Origin: Actinomycetota bacterium
GTDB lineage: Bacteria > Actinomycetota > UBA4738
DNA: 9,626 nt
Direction of reading: 5' to 3'
Assembly (NCBI GenBank): GCA_005885025.1
Contig: VAYC01000063.1
Location: 1 to 9,626 of the forward strand
Made by a program: the position numbers and the translations under genes. Positions 1 through 6,741 of the stretch are shown here, one piece after another (position 1 is the stretch's first letter; every line of letters begins with the position of its first letter). The notes beneath the pieces are model-generated. The model did not search any database, was not told the origin of the DNA, and saw only the letters and a list, made by a program, of their open reading frames with translations.

Positions 1-1521
1 CTGGTCCCCGGGTATCCCAACGACACTTCTCCGTTCAAGGCGCTGGCCCACATCCGGACGACGGACTCCGGCGACCCGGTCATCGCATGGGACGCCGAAG
101 GACGAGTGTTCATGGCCTCGGAGGCAACCGGCGACCCCGAGCACTTCAACAAGACGAACGGGGACGAGTGGATCGCCAGGTACGTGAACCCCGACGGGCC
201 CTCCGGGAACCCGCAGAACGACGGGCTGCTGTACCAGGGGACCGAGACCGTGGCCAAGGGTTCGGCCTCCTTCAACGGGAAGTTCAACGACAAGACCTCC
301 ATCGAAGCCGACCGCACCAGCTCGTCGTGAAGCGGGAACGTGTACTTCTCCTGGTCGCGGTTCACGGGTGACGGGTCCAACGGGTACGACTCGTACGTGT
401 ACTTCGTGCGCTCGACCGACCACGGGGTGACCTGGACCAACCCGATGAAGCTCAGCCAGACGATCCACGACATCCAGAACCCCGACATCGCCGTGACGGG
501 CAACGGGGACGTGTACGTGGTCTTCCGGGAGTTCCAGAGCGTGCGGAGCCACCAGTCCGAGAACGCGGTCTGGTACGTGAAGTCGACCAACTGCGGAGCC
601 TCGTTCGGCAAGCCGGTCATGGTCACGACCTTCGAGCCGTACGACGCGATCGACATCTCCGACCCGCAGCCGATCCCGGCACCGCCCGGCGGGAACCCGG
701 CCGCGCACCTGGCACCAATCAAGCAGACAACCTCGAGCGACTGCGGCGACTTCTCCGGCCACTGCGCGTCCGGCTACACGTTCTTCCGGAACACCACGCA
801 GGTCCGCGGGACGGCCGACCAGACGGACACGACCCACCAGTACGTGTACATGGTCTTCGACGCCAGCAAGCCCGGCACCGAGGTTCCCAGCGGGACGACG
901 TACGGCACCATCCAGTCGGGTGACATGCCCGCCAAGTACCACCAGGACGTCGGGAGCCAGCAGGGCGTGTTCTTCGTCCGGCTGGACGGCGCCACCGGCG
1001 CGACCACCACGCCGAAGTTGATCGACGACGAGGTCGGGCACCAGAAGTTCCCCGACATCTCGATCGACGGCGGCACGCTGCACGCCATGTGGTGGGACAG
1101 CCGGCTCGACCCGAGCTACTCGCCCACGCGGCCGGTCGGAAACGACGCGAGCGGCAACGTCGGACCCTCGCTCGACGTGTTCGCCGCCAAGTCGAACGAC
1201 GCCGGTACCACGTGGACGGACCTGACCCGGGTCACCGACGTGACCTCGAACCCGAACTACGAGCAGTTCTCGAACCGGGTCAGCCCGTTCGGCGGCGACT
1301 ACCTGTGGGTGACGTCGCTCGGCGACTTCGCCTTCTCAGTGTGGACCGACTACCGGAACACGGTCCAGGGGCAGGACCCTCGCGAGATCACGGAGGATGA
1401 GGACAACGGCTCCGCCGACGTCCACCAGTGCCGGACCTTCAGCAATGGCAGCTGGAGTGGCGACACGTGCCCGCACGAGGGTGGGATCGACCAGGACATC
1501 TACGGCGACACGTCGAGCTGA
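1..1521 (+). pseudogene. BNR/sialidase-like beta-propeller protein, 5'-partial, interrupted by in-frame TGA
   Basis: One reading frame runs from the window edge to the TGA at 1519-1521 and is broken only by a TGA at 328-330. Protein-like sequence continues on both sides: before it lies DRTSSS, after it SGNVYFSWSRF, the usual 'D-x-x-ss-x-GNVYvsW' strand of BNR-repeat propellers. Asp-box motifs are at nt 412-435 (STDHGVTW), 1192-1215 (SNDAGTTW) and a degenerate one at 583-606 (STNCGASF). Near the end are a GGDY...VWTDYR stretch, common in this family, and a GIDQDIYGD tail. About 506 codons are visible; the N-terminus and any signal peptide are outside the window. The GTG at 340 could start a 393-residue product, but it lies inside a beta strand and has no convincing Shine-Dalgarno, so it is probably not a real start. 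The family is usually extracellular; true sialidase activity is not shown. The stop may be a real nonsense mutation or a base error; TGA ends neighbouring genes normally, so general recoding is unlikely. Confidence 0.8.
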
Positions 1522-1549
1522 GCGCGGAGCCCAGCTCGACGGATCGAAC

Positions 1550-1584
1550 CGGATCCCCGGGGGTCGTCAGTCCCCGGGGATCCG
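1550..1584 (+). terminator. Strong hairpin, likely terminator of the BNR gene
   Basis: A perfect 13-bp inverted repeat (arms 1550-1562 and 1572-1584, cGGATCCCCGGGG type) encloses a 9-nt loop, 29 bases after the stop codon at 1521. It has no T-tract downstream (TCTATCTCCCC follows), as is common for hairpin terminators in high-GC actinobacteria. The symmetric stem could also act on the opposite strand. Confidence 0.7.
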
Positions 1585-1674
1585 TCTATCTCCCCGACGA
1601 GGCATCCCCTGGAGACTCTCGTCCGTATTAGCAAAGACAGGACGCACCAACTTCGATCGTGTCAGGGGGGGTTC
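1585..1674 (+). promoter_or_regulatory. Leader of the PQQ-propeller gene, with strong RBS
   Basis: This short gap follows the terminator hairpin, so the propeller gene probably has its own promoter here. A relatively AT-rich patch around 1624-1636 (TATTAGCAAA) is the only -10-like candidate, and I see no matching -35 at the proper distance. AGGGGGGG at 1664-1671, just before the ATG at 1675, is the ribosome-binding site and fixes that start. The promoter itself is a guess; the RBS is clear. Confidence 0.4.
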
Positions 1675-2979
1675 ATGAGGTTCATCCGGACGGTATCTTT
1701 GGTCTTTGCTGCGCTCGGTTTGGTCATGGCCGCATCCGGGCAGCGGGCCGGCGCTGTCACGATCGACTGGCCGCAGTTCCGGTTCGACAACAATCACACC
1801 GGGTTCAATCCGTTCGAGACCGTGCTCAACAGGACGAACGTGCCCACGCTCCGGCTGGCATGGCAGGCGCAGCTGGGCAAGCTCGTGGACTTCTCGTCTC
1901 CCGCCGTGGTTGGAGGGATCGTCTACATCGGGTCGTCGGATGGCGTGCTGTGGGCCTATCCCGCGTCGGGATGCGGCCAGTCGCTCTGCACCACTCCACT
2001 GTGGAAGTCCACGTCGCTTGCGCAGATCATCGACTCACCCACGGTGTCGAACGGCATCGTGTACGTCGGGTCCCAGACGAACTTCAACTCGAACGACGGC
2101 AAGCTCAACGCCTTCTCGGCCTCCGGGTGCGGCCAGTCGGTGTGCGCGCCGCTCTGGCAGGGGCTGGCCGGACCGCAATCGATCCTGGAGTCGTCGCCCG
2201 CGGTTTCGAACGGCGTGGTGTTCGTGGGCTCGTTCGACGGCAAGCTGTACGCGTTCAACGCCAACGGGTGTGGCCAGGCCACGTGCCGGCCCCTGTGGAC
2301 CGCGGCGACCGGTGCCTCCATCGAGTCCACGCCGACCGTCGCGGGGGGCAGGGTGTTCATCGGTTCGGACGACCGCAAGCTGTACGCGTTCAAGGCGGCA
2401 GGCTGCGGGCAGTCCAGGTGCCGTCCGGTGTGGACCGGAGCTCTGGGGAGCCCCGTCTTCCAGTCGTCGCCGGCCGTGAGGAACGGGGTCGTGTACATCG
2501 GCGCGCAGCACGCCCTGTCGGCATTCAATGCCTCGGGGTGCGGGCAGCCGACCTGCCAACCGCTGTGGCAGGCCGTCGACACTCTCAACTTCTTCGACGG
2601 GTCGCCGGCCGTGGCCGGGGGCCACGTGTACATCGGCCTGGAGAACGGCGTAGGCGTGTACTCCGCTTCCGGATGCGGCGGGTCGCAGTGCGATCCGCTG
2701 TGGACCCTGTTCGGCTCAGGGACGCAGGCCGCAGTCCTCTCCTCTCCGACCGTGGCCAACGGCGTCGTCTATGCCGGGAGGAACACCGGCCAGGTGCTGG
2801 CGTGGTCGGCCAAGTCCTGTGGCTCCTTCGTCTGTAACGAGATTTGGAGCGGGGACACGGGCGACCAAATCGTGACCTCATCACCCACGGTGGTCAACGG
2901 AACGCTGTACATCGGCAGCGCTGACAATCTCTTCCCCGAGAACATCCAGGGCCGGATCTACGTCTTCGCCCTGCCCTGA
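1675..2979 (+). CDS. Exported PQQ-like beta-propeller repeat protein with CG-x3-C motifs
   Basis: A 434-residue protein starts with a signal peptide: basic MRFIR, hydrophobic residues 7-20, and an AGA-type cleavage region near residue 27. The rest is a repeat protein. Eight S-P-[AT]-V strands start near residues 75, 121, 174, 219, 265, 310, 357 and 403, each followed by G-x-[VL]-[YF]-[IV]-G, as in PQQ/quinoprotein-alcohol-dehydrogenase-like (PQQ_2) propellers; this suggests eight blades. Between blades there are seven copies of a GCGQ-x2-C-x-PLW-like segment, with cysteine pairs at 100/105, 152/157, 199/204, 244/249, 289/294, 334/339 and 382/387. I see no catalytic PQQ dehydrogenase features and no cytochrome CxxCH site, so it is more likely a structural or binding propeller than an enzyme. 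The cysteines may form disulfides outside the cell (inference). It is convergent with the oxidoreductase gene downstream, 10 bases away. Export and fold are well supported; ligand and role are unknown. Confidence 0.88.
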   Translation: MRFIRTVSLVFAALGLVMAASGQRAGAVTIDWPQFRFDNNHTGFNPFETVLNRTNVPTLRLAWQAQLGKLVDFSSPAVVGGIVYIGSSDGVLWAYPASGCGQSLCTTPLWKSTSLAQIIDSPTVSNGIVYVGSQTNFNSNDGKLNAFSASGCGQSVCAPLWQGLAGPQSILESSPAVSNGVVFVGSFDGKLYAFNANGCGQATCRPLWTAATGASIESTPTVAGGRVFIGSDDRKLYAFKAAGCGQSRCRPVWTGALGSPVFQSSPAVRNGVVYIGAQHALSAFNASGCGQPTCQPLWQAVDTLNFFDGSPAVAGGHVYIGLENGVGVYSASGCGGSQCDPLWTLFGSGTQAAVLSSPTVANGVVYAGRNTGQVLAWSAKSCGSFVCNEIWSGDTGDQIVTSSPTVVNGTLYIGSADNLFPENIQGRIYVFALP

Positions 2980-3015
2980 GCGGGGTTGGTCAGCCGGAAA
3001 CGGCTGAGGTCAGGG
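2974..3015. terminator. Hairpin at convergent gene junction, possible bidirectional terminator
   Basis: A 7-bp stem TCAGCCG/CGGCTGA (2990-2996 and 3001-3007) closes a GAAA loop. An outer 6-bp pair, CCCTGA (2974-2979) with TCAGGG (3010-3015), can add to it across an uneven internal loop. It spans the stop codons of both convergent genes, which is where a shared terminator would be expected. There is no T-tract on either strand and the outer stem is imperfect. Confidence 0.4.
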
Positions 3016-3952
3016 TCTTCCCGGCCAGCGCCACCGTCTCGAGGTCGTAGGCATCGGGCATGTTGAACAGGAGCCCGTCAAGGCCAGCCTCGAAATACGC
3101 CTTGGCCTGCTCGGCCACGCCGTCCGGGTCGCCCACGATGTAGGAGCTGCGCCACGCCTCGATCACGCCGCGTCGCTTCCAGTGAGCCTCTGCCTTGCGC
3201 TGCGCCTCGGCCTGCGTCCCCGCGATCACCAGCGCGCCTAACCGGGTCATGGTGATCTCCGACGGGTCGCGGCCGACTTCCTTGCAGTGGCGCTGCAAGA
3301 CCTCCAACTTGTGCCGGATGGTGGCGACGTCCCCGAACAGGTTGCAGGCATCGGCGTACGTGGCCACGAGGCGCAACGTCCGTCGCTCGCCCGAGCCGCC
3401 GATCAGGATGGGGATCCCGCCCGGCCGCACCGGCCGGGGGAAGTTCAGCGCGCCCTTCGTCCGATAGAAACGGCCCTGGAAGGTGAACTCCTCCTCGGTG
3501 AACATGCCTCGGCAGATCTGGACTGTCTCCTCGAGTCTGGCCAGGCGCTCACCGGCCCGCGGGAAGTCGAACCCATAGCCCCTGTGCTCGTCCTCGTTCC
3601 ATGCCGCCCCGATCCCCAGGATGGCCCGGCCCGAGGACACGATGTCCAGCGTGGTGACGATCTTGGCCAGCAGCGCCGGGTTGCGGTACGTCACGCCCGT
3701 GACCATGGTCCCGAGCATGGCCCGGGAGGTTCGGGCGGCGATGCCGCCCAGCAGCGTGTAGGACTCGAGCATGGGCTCGGTGCGCTGGCCGACGTTGGGG
3801 ATCTGGTACAGGTGGTCCATCACCCAGATCGAATCGAAGCCTGCCTGCTCGGCCGTCACGGCGATGTCGGCGACGCGATCGAACAGCTCGCCATCCGGCA
3901 CCCCCGGATAGGTGAAGTTGGGGATCTGAAGGCCGAGTCGAAGCATCTCCAT
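2990..3952 (-). CDS. LLM-class F420-dependent oxidoreductase
   Basis: A complete 320-residue luciferase-like TIM-barrel protein resembling the Rv1855c-type F420-dependent oxidoreductases, which are of similar length. Visible signatures are the N-terminal LGLQIPNF strand, GFDSIWVMDHLYQIPNVG (about 38-55), the RNPALLAK and SSGRAILGIGAAWNEDEH region (90-123), FDFPRAGERLARLEE (128-142), and ILIGGSGERRTLRLVATYAD (182-201), a phosphate/cofactor-binding part of the barrel. Proteins of this class use reduced F420 (some use FMN) for cytosolic hydride transfer; the substrate cannot be read from sequence. No signal peptide is visible. Two ATGs, at 3952 and 3946 (MEM), are possible starts and neither has a strong Shine-Dalgarno. 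The gene stands alone, convergent with the PQQ propeller and divergent from the BNR lipoprotein, so it shares no operon with either. The family is certain; specificity is not. Confidence 0.92.
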   Translation of the reverse strand: MEMLRLGLQIPNFTYPGVPDGELFDRVADIAVTAEQAGFDSIWVMDHLYQIPNVGQRTEPMLESYTLLGGIAARTSRAMLGTMVTGVTYRNPALLAKIVTTLDIVSSGRAILGIGAAWNEDEHRGYGFDFPRAGERLARLEETVQICRGMFTEEEFTFQGRFYRTKGALNFPRPVRPGGIPILIGGSGERRTLRLVATYADACNLFGDVATIRHKLEVLQRHCKEVGRDPSEITMTRLGALVIAGTQAEAQRKAEAHWKRRGVIEAWRSSYIVGDPDGVAEQAKAYFEAGLDGLLFNMPDAYDLETVALAGKTLTSAVSG

Positions 3953-4017
3953 CTGACGCTATCACCGTCCGTCGGAATCGGAATCCGCGCTGCCCATCAC
4001 GGGCGTACCTTCAGGCG
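3953..4017. promoter_or_regulatory. Divergent intergenic region with a possible leaderless promoter
   Basis: These 65 bases separate the starts of two divergent genes, so they should hold promoters for both. On the + strand TACCTT (4006-4011) fits the actinobacterial -10 pattern TANNNT and ends six bases before the ATG at 4018, the spacing seen for leaderless transcripts; the ATG also lacks a good Shine-Dalgarno. On the - strand TAGCGT lies just ahead of the LLM start. I see no clear -35 elements. This is pattern matching only. Confidence 0.3.
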
Positions 4018-5490
4018 ATGACCCTGCGACGGCCGGCCGCCTCCATCGTTGGCGCGTCGCTCCTCTTGGTGTCGGCGTGCACGTCGTCGGGTCACCGTGG
4101 GTCGCCCTCATCCCAACCCCCCAGTCCGGCGCGCAGCTTCCCCTTCGCGAGCTCGCCCAACGACATCACGGGTACCAGCCCTTTCAAGAGCTGCCCGCCC
4201 GGATCAGGCATCGCCGCCGACTCCGAAGTTGAGCCGTCTATGGCCGTCGATCCGCGCGACGCTCACCGTCTGCTCGCGGCCTGGCAGCAGGACCGCCATT
4301 CGCGCGGTGGCGCGCTGGGAATCGTGACGGCGTCGAGCTCGGACGGTGGCGCCACATGGCGCCAGGCCCTCCCTCCCACCCTCACGCGCTGCACGGGCGG
4401 GAGGTACACGCTGGCCAGCGACCCGGTGGTCTCCCTGGGGCCGGACCGGGCGTACCTCTCGGCGATCGGCATCGAGGTCACCGGCTCGGGGCGCGACCTC
4501 CAGACGGAGACCGACGTCGTGGTGAGCGCTTCAGCCGACCACGGCCAGACCTGGAGCGACCCGGTGGTCGTGGCCTCGAGCCGCGGGAACTCGCTCGTCT
4601 CACTGGACAAGGAGACGCTCCTGGCCGACGCACGAACGCCGGGAACCGCGTATGCGATGTGGGTCAGGTACACCAACCCCAGCCAGCAGCGAGAGGCTCG
4701 CACCAACGCCACCTACTTCTCCCGGACGACGGACGGCGGACGAACCTGGTCGGCGCCCGCGCTGGCATACGAAGGGAACACGGAGTCCCAGTTCCACCAG
4801 CTCGTGGAGCTCTCGTCCGGGACGCTGCTCGACGCGTTCATCGAGGCCCGCTCCCTTTCCGACCGGCCGCCGTTTCCGGCGCGGCTATCGGTGATCCGCT
4901 CGACCGACGGCGGCACGACGTGGTCCCACCCGGTCACCGCGGCCCATGTCTCCTTCACGGTCGTGGTCGACCCGACGGGCAAGGATCAGGTGCGGGGAAC
5001 CGGCCAGGGGATCCTCGCCGCAGCCGGCCCTGGCGGCGCGGTCTACCTGTGCTGGTCGGAGCCGCGGCGGTCGGCGGACTCGGTGGTGGCCGTGGTTCGT
5101 TCCGACGACGGCGGGCTCACGTGGAGCCAGCCGATGACGGTCGTGAGTGAGCGCGCCCAGCCGTTCATCCCCGCCGTGGCCGTGGCGGGAGACGGTACGG
5201 TCGCCGTGAGCTGGTACGAGGTGCCGGCCGACAAGGACGGGAAGGAGCTGCCTGCCGTCGTTCGATTCGGCTGGTCGGTCGACCGCGGGAGGACCTGGCG
5301 GTTCCTCCGGCTGGCCGGTCCCTTCGACCTGCACTCGGCCGACATCACGACGGGAGGAGACTTCGTCGGCGATTACGAGGGCCTGGTGGGTCTCCCCGCA
5401 GGGTTCGCCGCGCTGAACGCTGTGGCTAAGCCCGACAGCCGCTCCGGCCCCACCGATCTCTTCTTCTCGCGGGTCGAGCTTGGTCCCTGA
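4018..5490 (+). CDS. BNR-repeat (sialidase-like) lipoprotein
   Basis: A complete 490-residue protein. The N-terminus is a lipoprotein signal: basic MTLRR, hydrophobic core to residue 18, then the lipobox VSAC with Cys21 as lipidation site, followed by a Ser/Pro-rich linker to about residue 45. The remainder is a propeller with six Asp-boxes (S-x-D-x-G-x-T-W) at about residues 107-114, 172-179, 237-244, 295-302, 362-369 and 420-427. A GDYEG motif near 451-455 parallels the GGDY stretch of the BNR gene at the window start, suggesting a related family. Asp-boxes are structural turns found in sialidases and in many non-enzymatic propellers; I do not see the full sialidase arginine triad or FRIP motif, so glycosidase activity is unproven. 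The protein is probably anchored to the outer face of the membrane. It may be leaderless. The next gene starts 95 bases later on the same strand. Confidence 0.88.
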   Translation: MTLRRPAASIVGASLLLVSACTSSGHRGSPSSQPPSPARSFPFASSPNDITGTSPFKSCPPGSGIAADSEVEPSMAVDPRDAHRLLAAWQQDRHSRGGALGIVTASSSDGGATWRQALPPTLTRCTGGRYTLASDPVVSLGPDRAYLSAIGIEVTGSGRDLQTETDVVVSASADHGQTWSDPVVVASSRGNSLVSLDKETLLADARTPGTAYAMWVRYTNPSQQREARTNATYFSRTTDGGRTWSAPALAYEGNTESQFHQLVELSSGTLLDAFIEARSLSDRPPFPARLSVIRSTDGGTTWSHPVTAAHVSFTVVVDPTGKDQVRGTGQGILAAAGPGGAVYLCWSEPRRSADSVVAVVRSDDGGLTWSQPMTVVSERAQPFIPAVAVAGDGTVAVSWYEVPADKDGKELPAVVRFGWSVDRGRTWRFLRLAGPFDLHSADITTGGDFVGDYEGLVGLPAGFAALNAVAKPDSRSGPTDLFFSRVELGP

Positions 5491-5584
5491 CCCCTCAATC
5501 CCTCCCCATGGCGTTCATCGATCCTTCACACACAGAGCGCAGCCTGGGATGCAGAGAGAAGGAAACCGTCGAAAGGAGAACGAG
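5491..5584 (+). promoter_or_regulatory. Leader of the small membrane protein with clear RBS
   Basis: This 94-base gap holds no gene and no convincing hairpin. AAAGGAG at 5572-5578, six bases before the ATG at 5585, is a near-consensus Shine-Dalgarno and decides the start of the small membrane protein over upstream in-frame TTG/ATG codons. A promoter is expected here, but I cannot identify -35/-10 boxes with confidence. Confidence 0.5.
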
Positions 5585-5965
5585 ATGCGACGGGGGATGG
5601 CAGTCCTGCTGTTGATCGTGGCGATCCTGGCAGGGGTCGCGATCGGCGTGGGCGCGTACCACGCCGGGTACGACCACGGGCTCGAGGCGAGCGGCCGGGT
5701 GACGCAGGTCGTGCGAGAGGTGGGTCCGGGCGGGTTCTTCCCCTTCGGGCTGTTCCTGTTCCCGCTCTTCTTCATCTTCTTGTTCTTCCTGCTCCGCGTG
5801 GTCTTCTGGGGCCACCGGTGGGGCGGACCGTCCCGGTGGGGTCCGGATCACGGTGAGCACGGAGGCTGGAAGGGGCACAGCAGGTTCGAAGAGTGGCACC
5901 GCCGCCAGCACGATCAGGCAGCCGGCGACCACCCCGGAGCGGGCGGCGAGCCGGCCAGCGCGTAA
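5585..5965 (+). CDS. Small two-helix membrane protein with His/Trp/Gly-rich tail
   Basis: A 126-residue protein starting at the ATG with the strong AAAGGAG site. Helix 1 spans about residues 5-25; a short extracytoplasmic segment contains AYHAGYDHG; helix 2, about 51-74, is extremely Phe-rich (ten Phe in residues 51-70). The C-terminal tail (75-126) is rich in Gly, Trp, Arg and His, with seven histidines (77, 89, 92, 98, 105, 109, 116) and the segment FEEWHRRQH at 101-109. From memory, proteins of this design, ending in a similar F-x-E-W-H-R motif, occur beside two-component systems in actinobacteria and related phyla; I know no established function. Its position ahead of the response regulator and kinase genes suggests it belongs to that signalling unit, for example as an accessory or target protein (inference). 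The tail could bind metal or partner proteins, but no defined metal site is visible. Confidence 0.8.
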   Translation: MRRGMAVLLLIVAILAGVAIGVGAYHAGYDHGLEASGRVTQVVREVGPGGFFPFGLFLFPLFFIFLFFLLRVVFWGHRWGGPSRWGPDHGEHGGWKGHSRFEEWHRRQHDQAAGDHPGAGGEPASA

Positions 5966-5986
5966 CACCCGTTGTCCGCGAGTGTG

Positions 5987-6012
5987 GAGGGGGAGGCGTT
6001 TGCCTCCCCCTC
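5987..6012 (+). terminator. GC-rich hairpin between small membrane protein and response regulator
   Basis: A perfect 11-bp stem (arms 5987-5997 and 6002-6012, GAGGGGGAGGC/GCCTCCCCCTC) with a GTTT loop lies 22 bases after the stop of the small membrane protein and 40 bases before the response regulator. The following bases (GCCGCCTTGTC) are not a T-tract. It may end transcription or reduce read-through into the two-component genes; it could also protect the 3' end of an upstream mRNA. Confidence 0.6.
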
Positions 6013-6051
6013 GCCGCCTTGTCACGCTGTTGGACCGAACGGGGACGAGCG

Positions 6052-6741
6052 ATGAAGACGATCCTGGTGGTGGAGGACGAGATGAAGATCGCCCGGCTGG
6101 TCCGCGACTATCTGGTGCAGGCCGGGTTCGACGTGGTCGTGGCCGGTGACGGGGAGTCGGCCATCGCCAGCGCTCGGGGACGGAAGCCGGATCTGGTGGT
6201 CCTCGATCTCGGCCTGCCGGAGCGCGACGGCATCGAGGTGACGAGGGAGCTGCGTCGGACCTCGAACGTCCCCATCGTGATGCTCACCGCCCGCGGCGAG
6301 GAGGCGGACCGGATCGTGGGGCTGGAGATGGGGGCCGACGACTACGTGGTCAAGCCGTTCAGCCCGAAGGAGCTGGTGGCGCGGGTCCGGGCCGTGTTGC
6401 GCCGAACGGCTTCCGGTGCTGCCGGAGCCGGCGGAACGGAGATCCTGCGTGTTTCGGACGTGGAGGTGGACATCCCGCGCATGCGGGTCCGGGTGGGCGG
6501 GCGCGGGGTGGACCTCACGCCGACCGAGTTCCAGCTGCTGGCCACCTTCGCACGGGAGCCGGGGCGCGTGTTCACCCGGGGGCAGCTCCTGGATGCCGTG
6601 CACGGCGTGGCCTTCGAGTCCTACGAGCGGGCCATCGACGCGCACGTGAAGAACATCCGAAGAAAGATCGAGCCCGTTCCTGGCCAGCCGCGGTATCTGT
6701 TGACCGTGCACGGGGTGGGGTACCGGTTCGCCGATGCGTGA
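6052..6741 (+). CDS. OmpR/PhoB-family response regulator
   Basis: A 229-residue two-domain DNA-binding regulator. The receiver domain (1-115) has the acidic pair E8/D9, phospho-acceptor Asp52 in LVVLDLGLPERDG, Thr79 in VMLTARGE, and Lys101 in DDYVVKPFSPKEL. The winged-helix effector domain (about 130-229) has DLTPTEFQLL, GRVFTRGQLLDAV and the recognition region ERAIDAHVKNIRRKIE, ending in YLLTVHGVGYRF. All residues needed for phosphotransfer are present. The start is set by GGGGA at 6041-6045, six bases before the ATG, and by where receiver domains normally begin; in-frame upstream codons would add a non-conserved Pro/Arg-rich leader running through the hairpin. Its stop overlaps the start of the kinase gene by eight bases, so the two are surely cotranscribed and probably translationally coupled. 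Target genes are unknown; the adjacent small membrane protein is a plausible one. Confidence 0.96.
   Translation: MKTILVVEDEMKIARLVRDYLVQAGFDVVVAGDGESAIASARGRKPDLVVLDLGLPERDGIEVTRELRRTSNVPIVMLTARGEEADRIVGLEMGADDYVVKPFSPKELVARVRAVLRRTASGAAGAGGTEILRVSDVEVDIPRMRVRVGGRGVDLTPTEFQLLATFAREPGRVFTRGQLLDAVHGVAFESYERAIDAHVKNIRRKIEPVPGQPRYLLTVHGVGYRFADA

Noticed and set aside
328..330. Selenocysteine or reassigned-TGA reading of the interrupted BNR gene
   Set aside because: TGA is the ordinary stop for several genes here, the position is a surface-type Ser/Gly loop, and no SECIS-like hairpin is evident; mutation or error is simpler.
1659..2837. Long + strand open frame overlapping the PQQ propeller (392 codons)
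   Set aside because: It is an Arg/Gly/Val-rich shadow in another frame. The 1675-2979 frame has a signal peptide, RBS and clear repeats.
2971..3015. Attachment site or small RNA at the convergent junction
   Set aside because: The inverted repeat is short and fits a shared terminator; there are no integrase genes, direct repeats or promoter signs nearby.
5480..5584. Longer form of the small membrane protein starting from TTG at 5480
   Set aside because: It overlaps the upstream gene and adds a polar leader; the ATG at 5585 has a near-consensus RBS and leads directly into helix 1.
5893..6051. N-terminal extension of the response regulator from an upstream in-frame start
   Set aside because: It would add a non-conserved leader that reads through the hairpin and overlaps the upstream gene. 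The ATG at 6052 has an RBS and begins exactly at the receiver domain.
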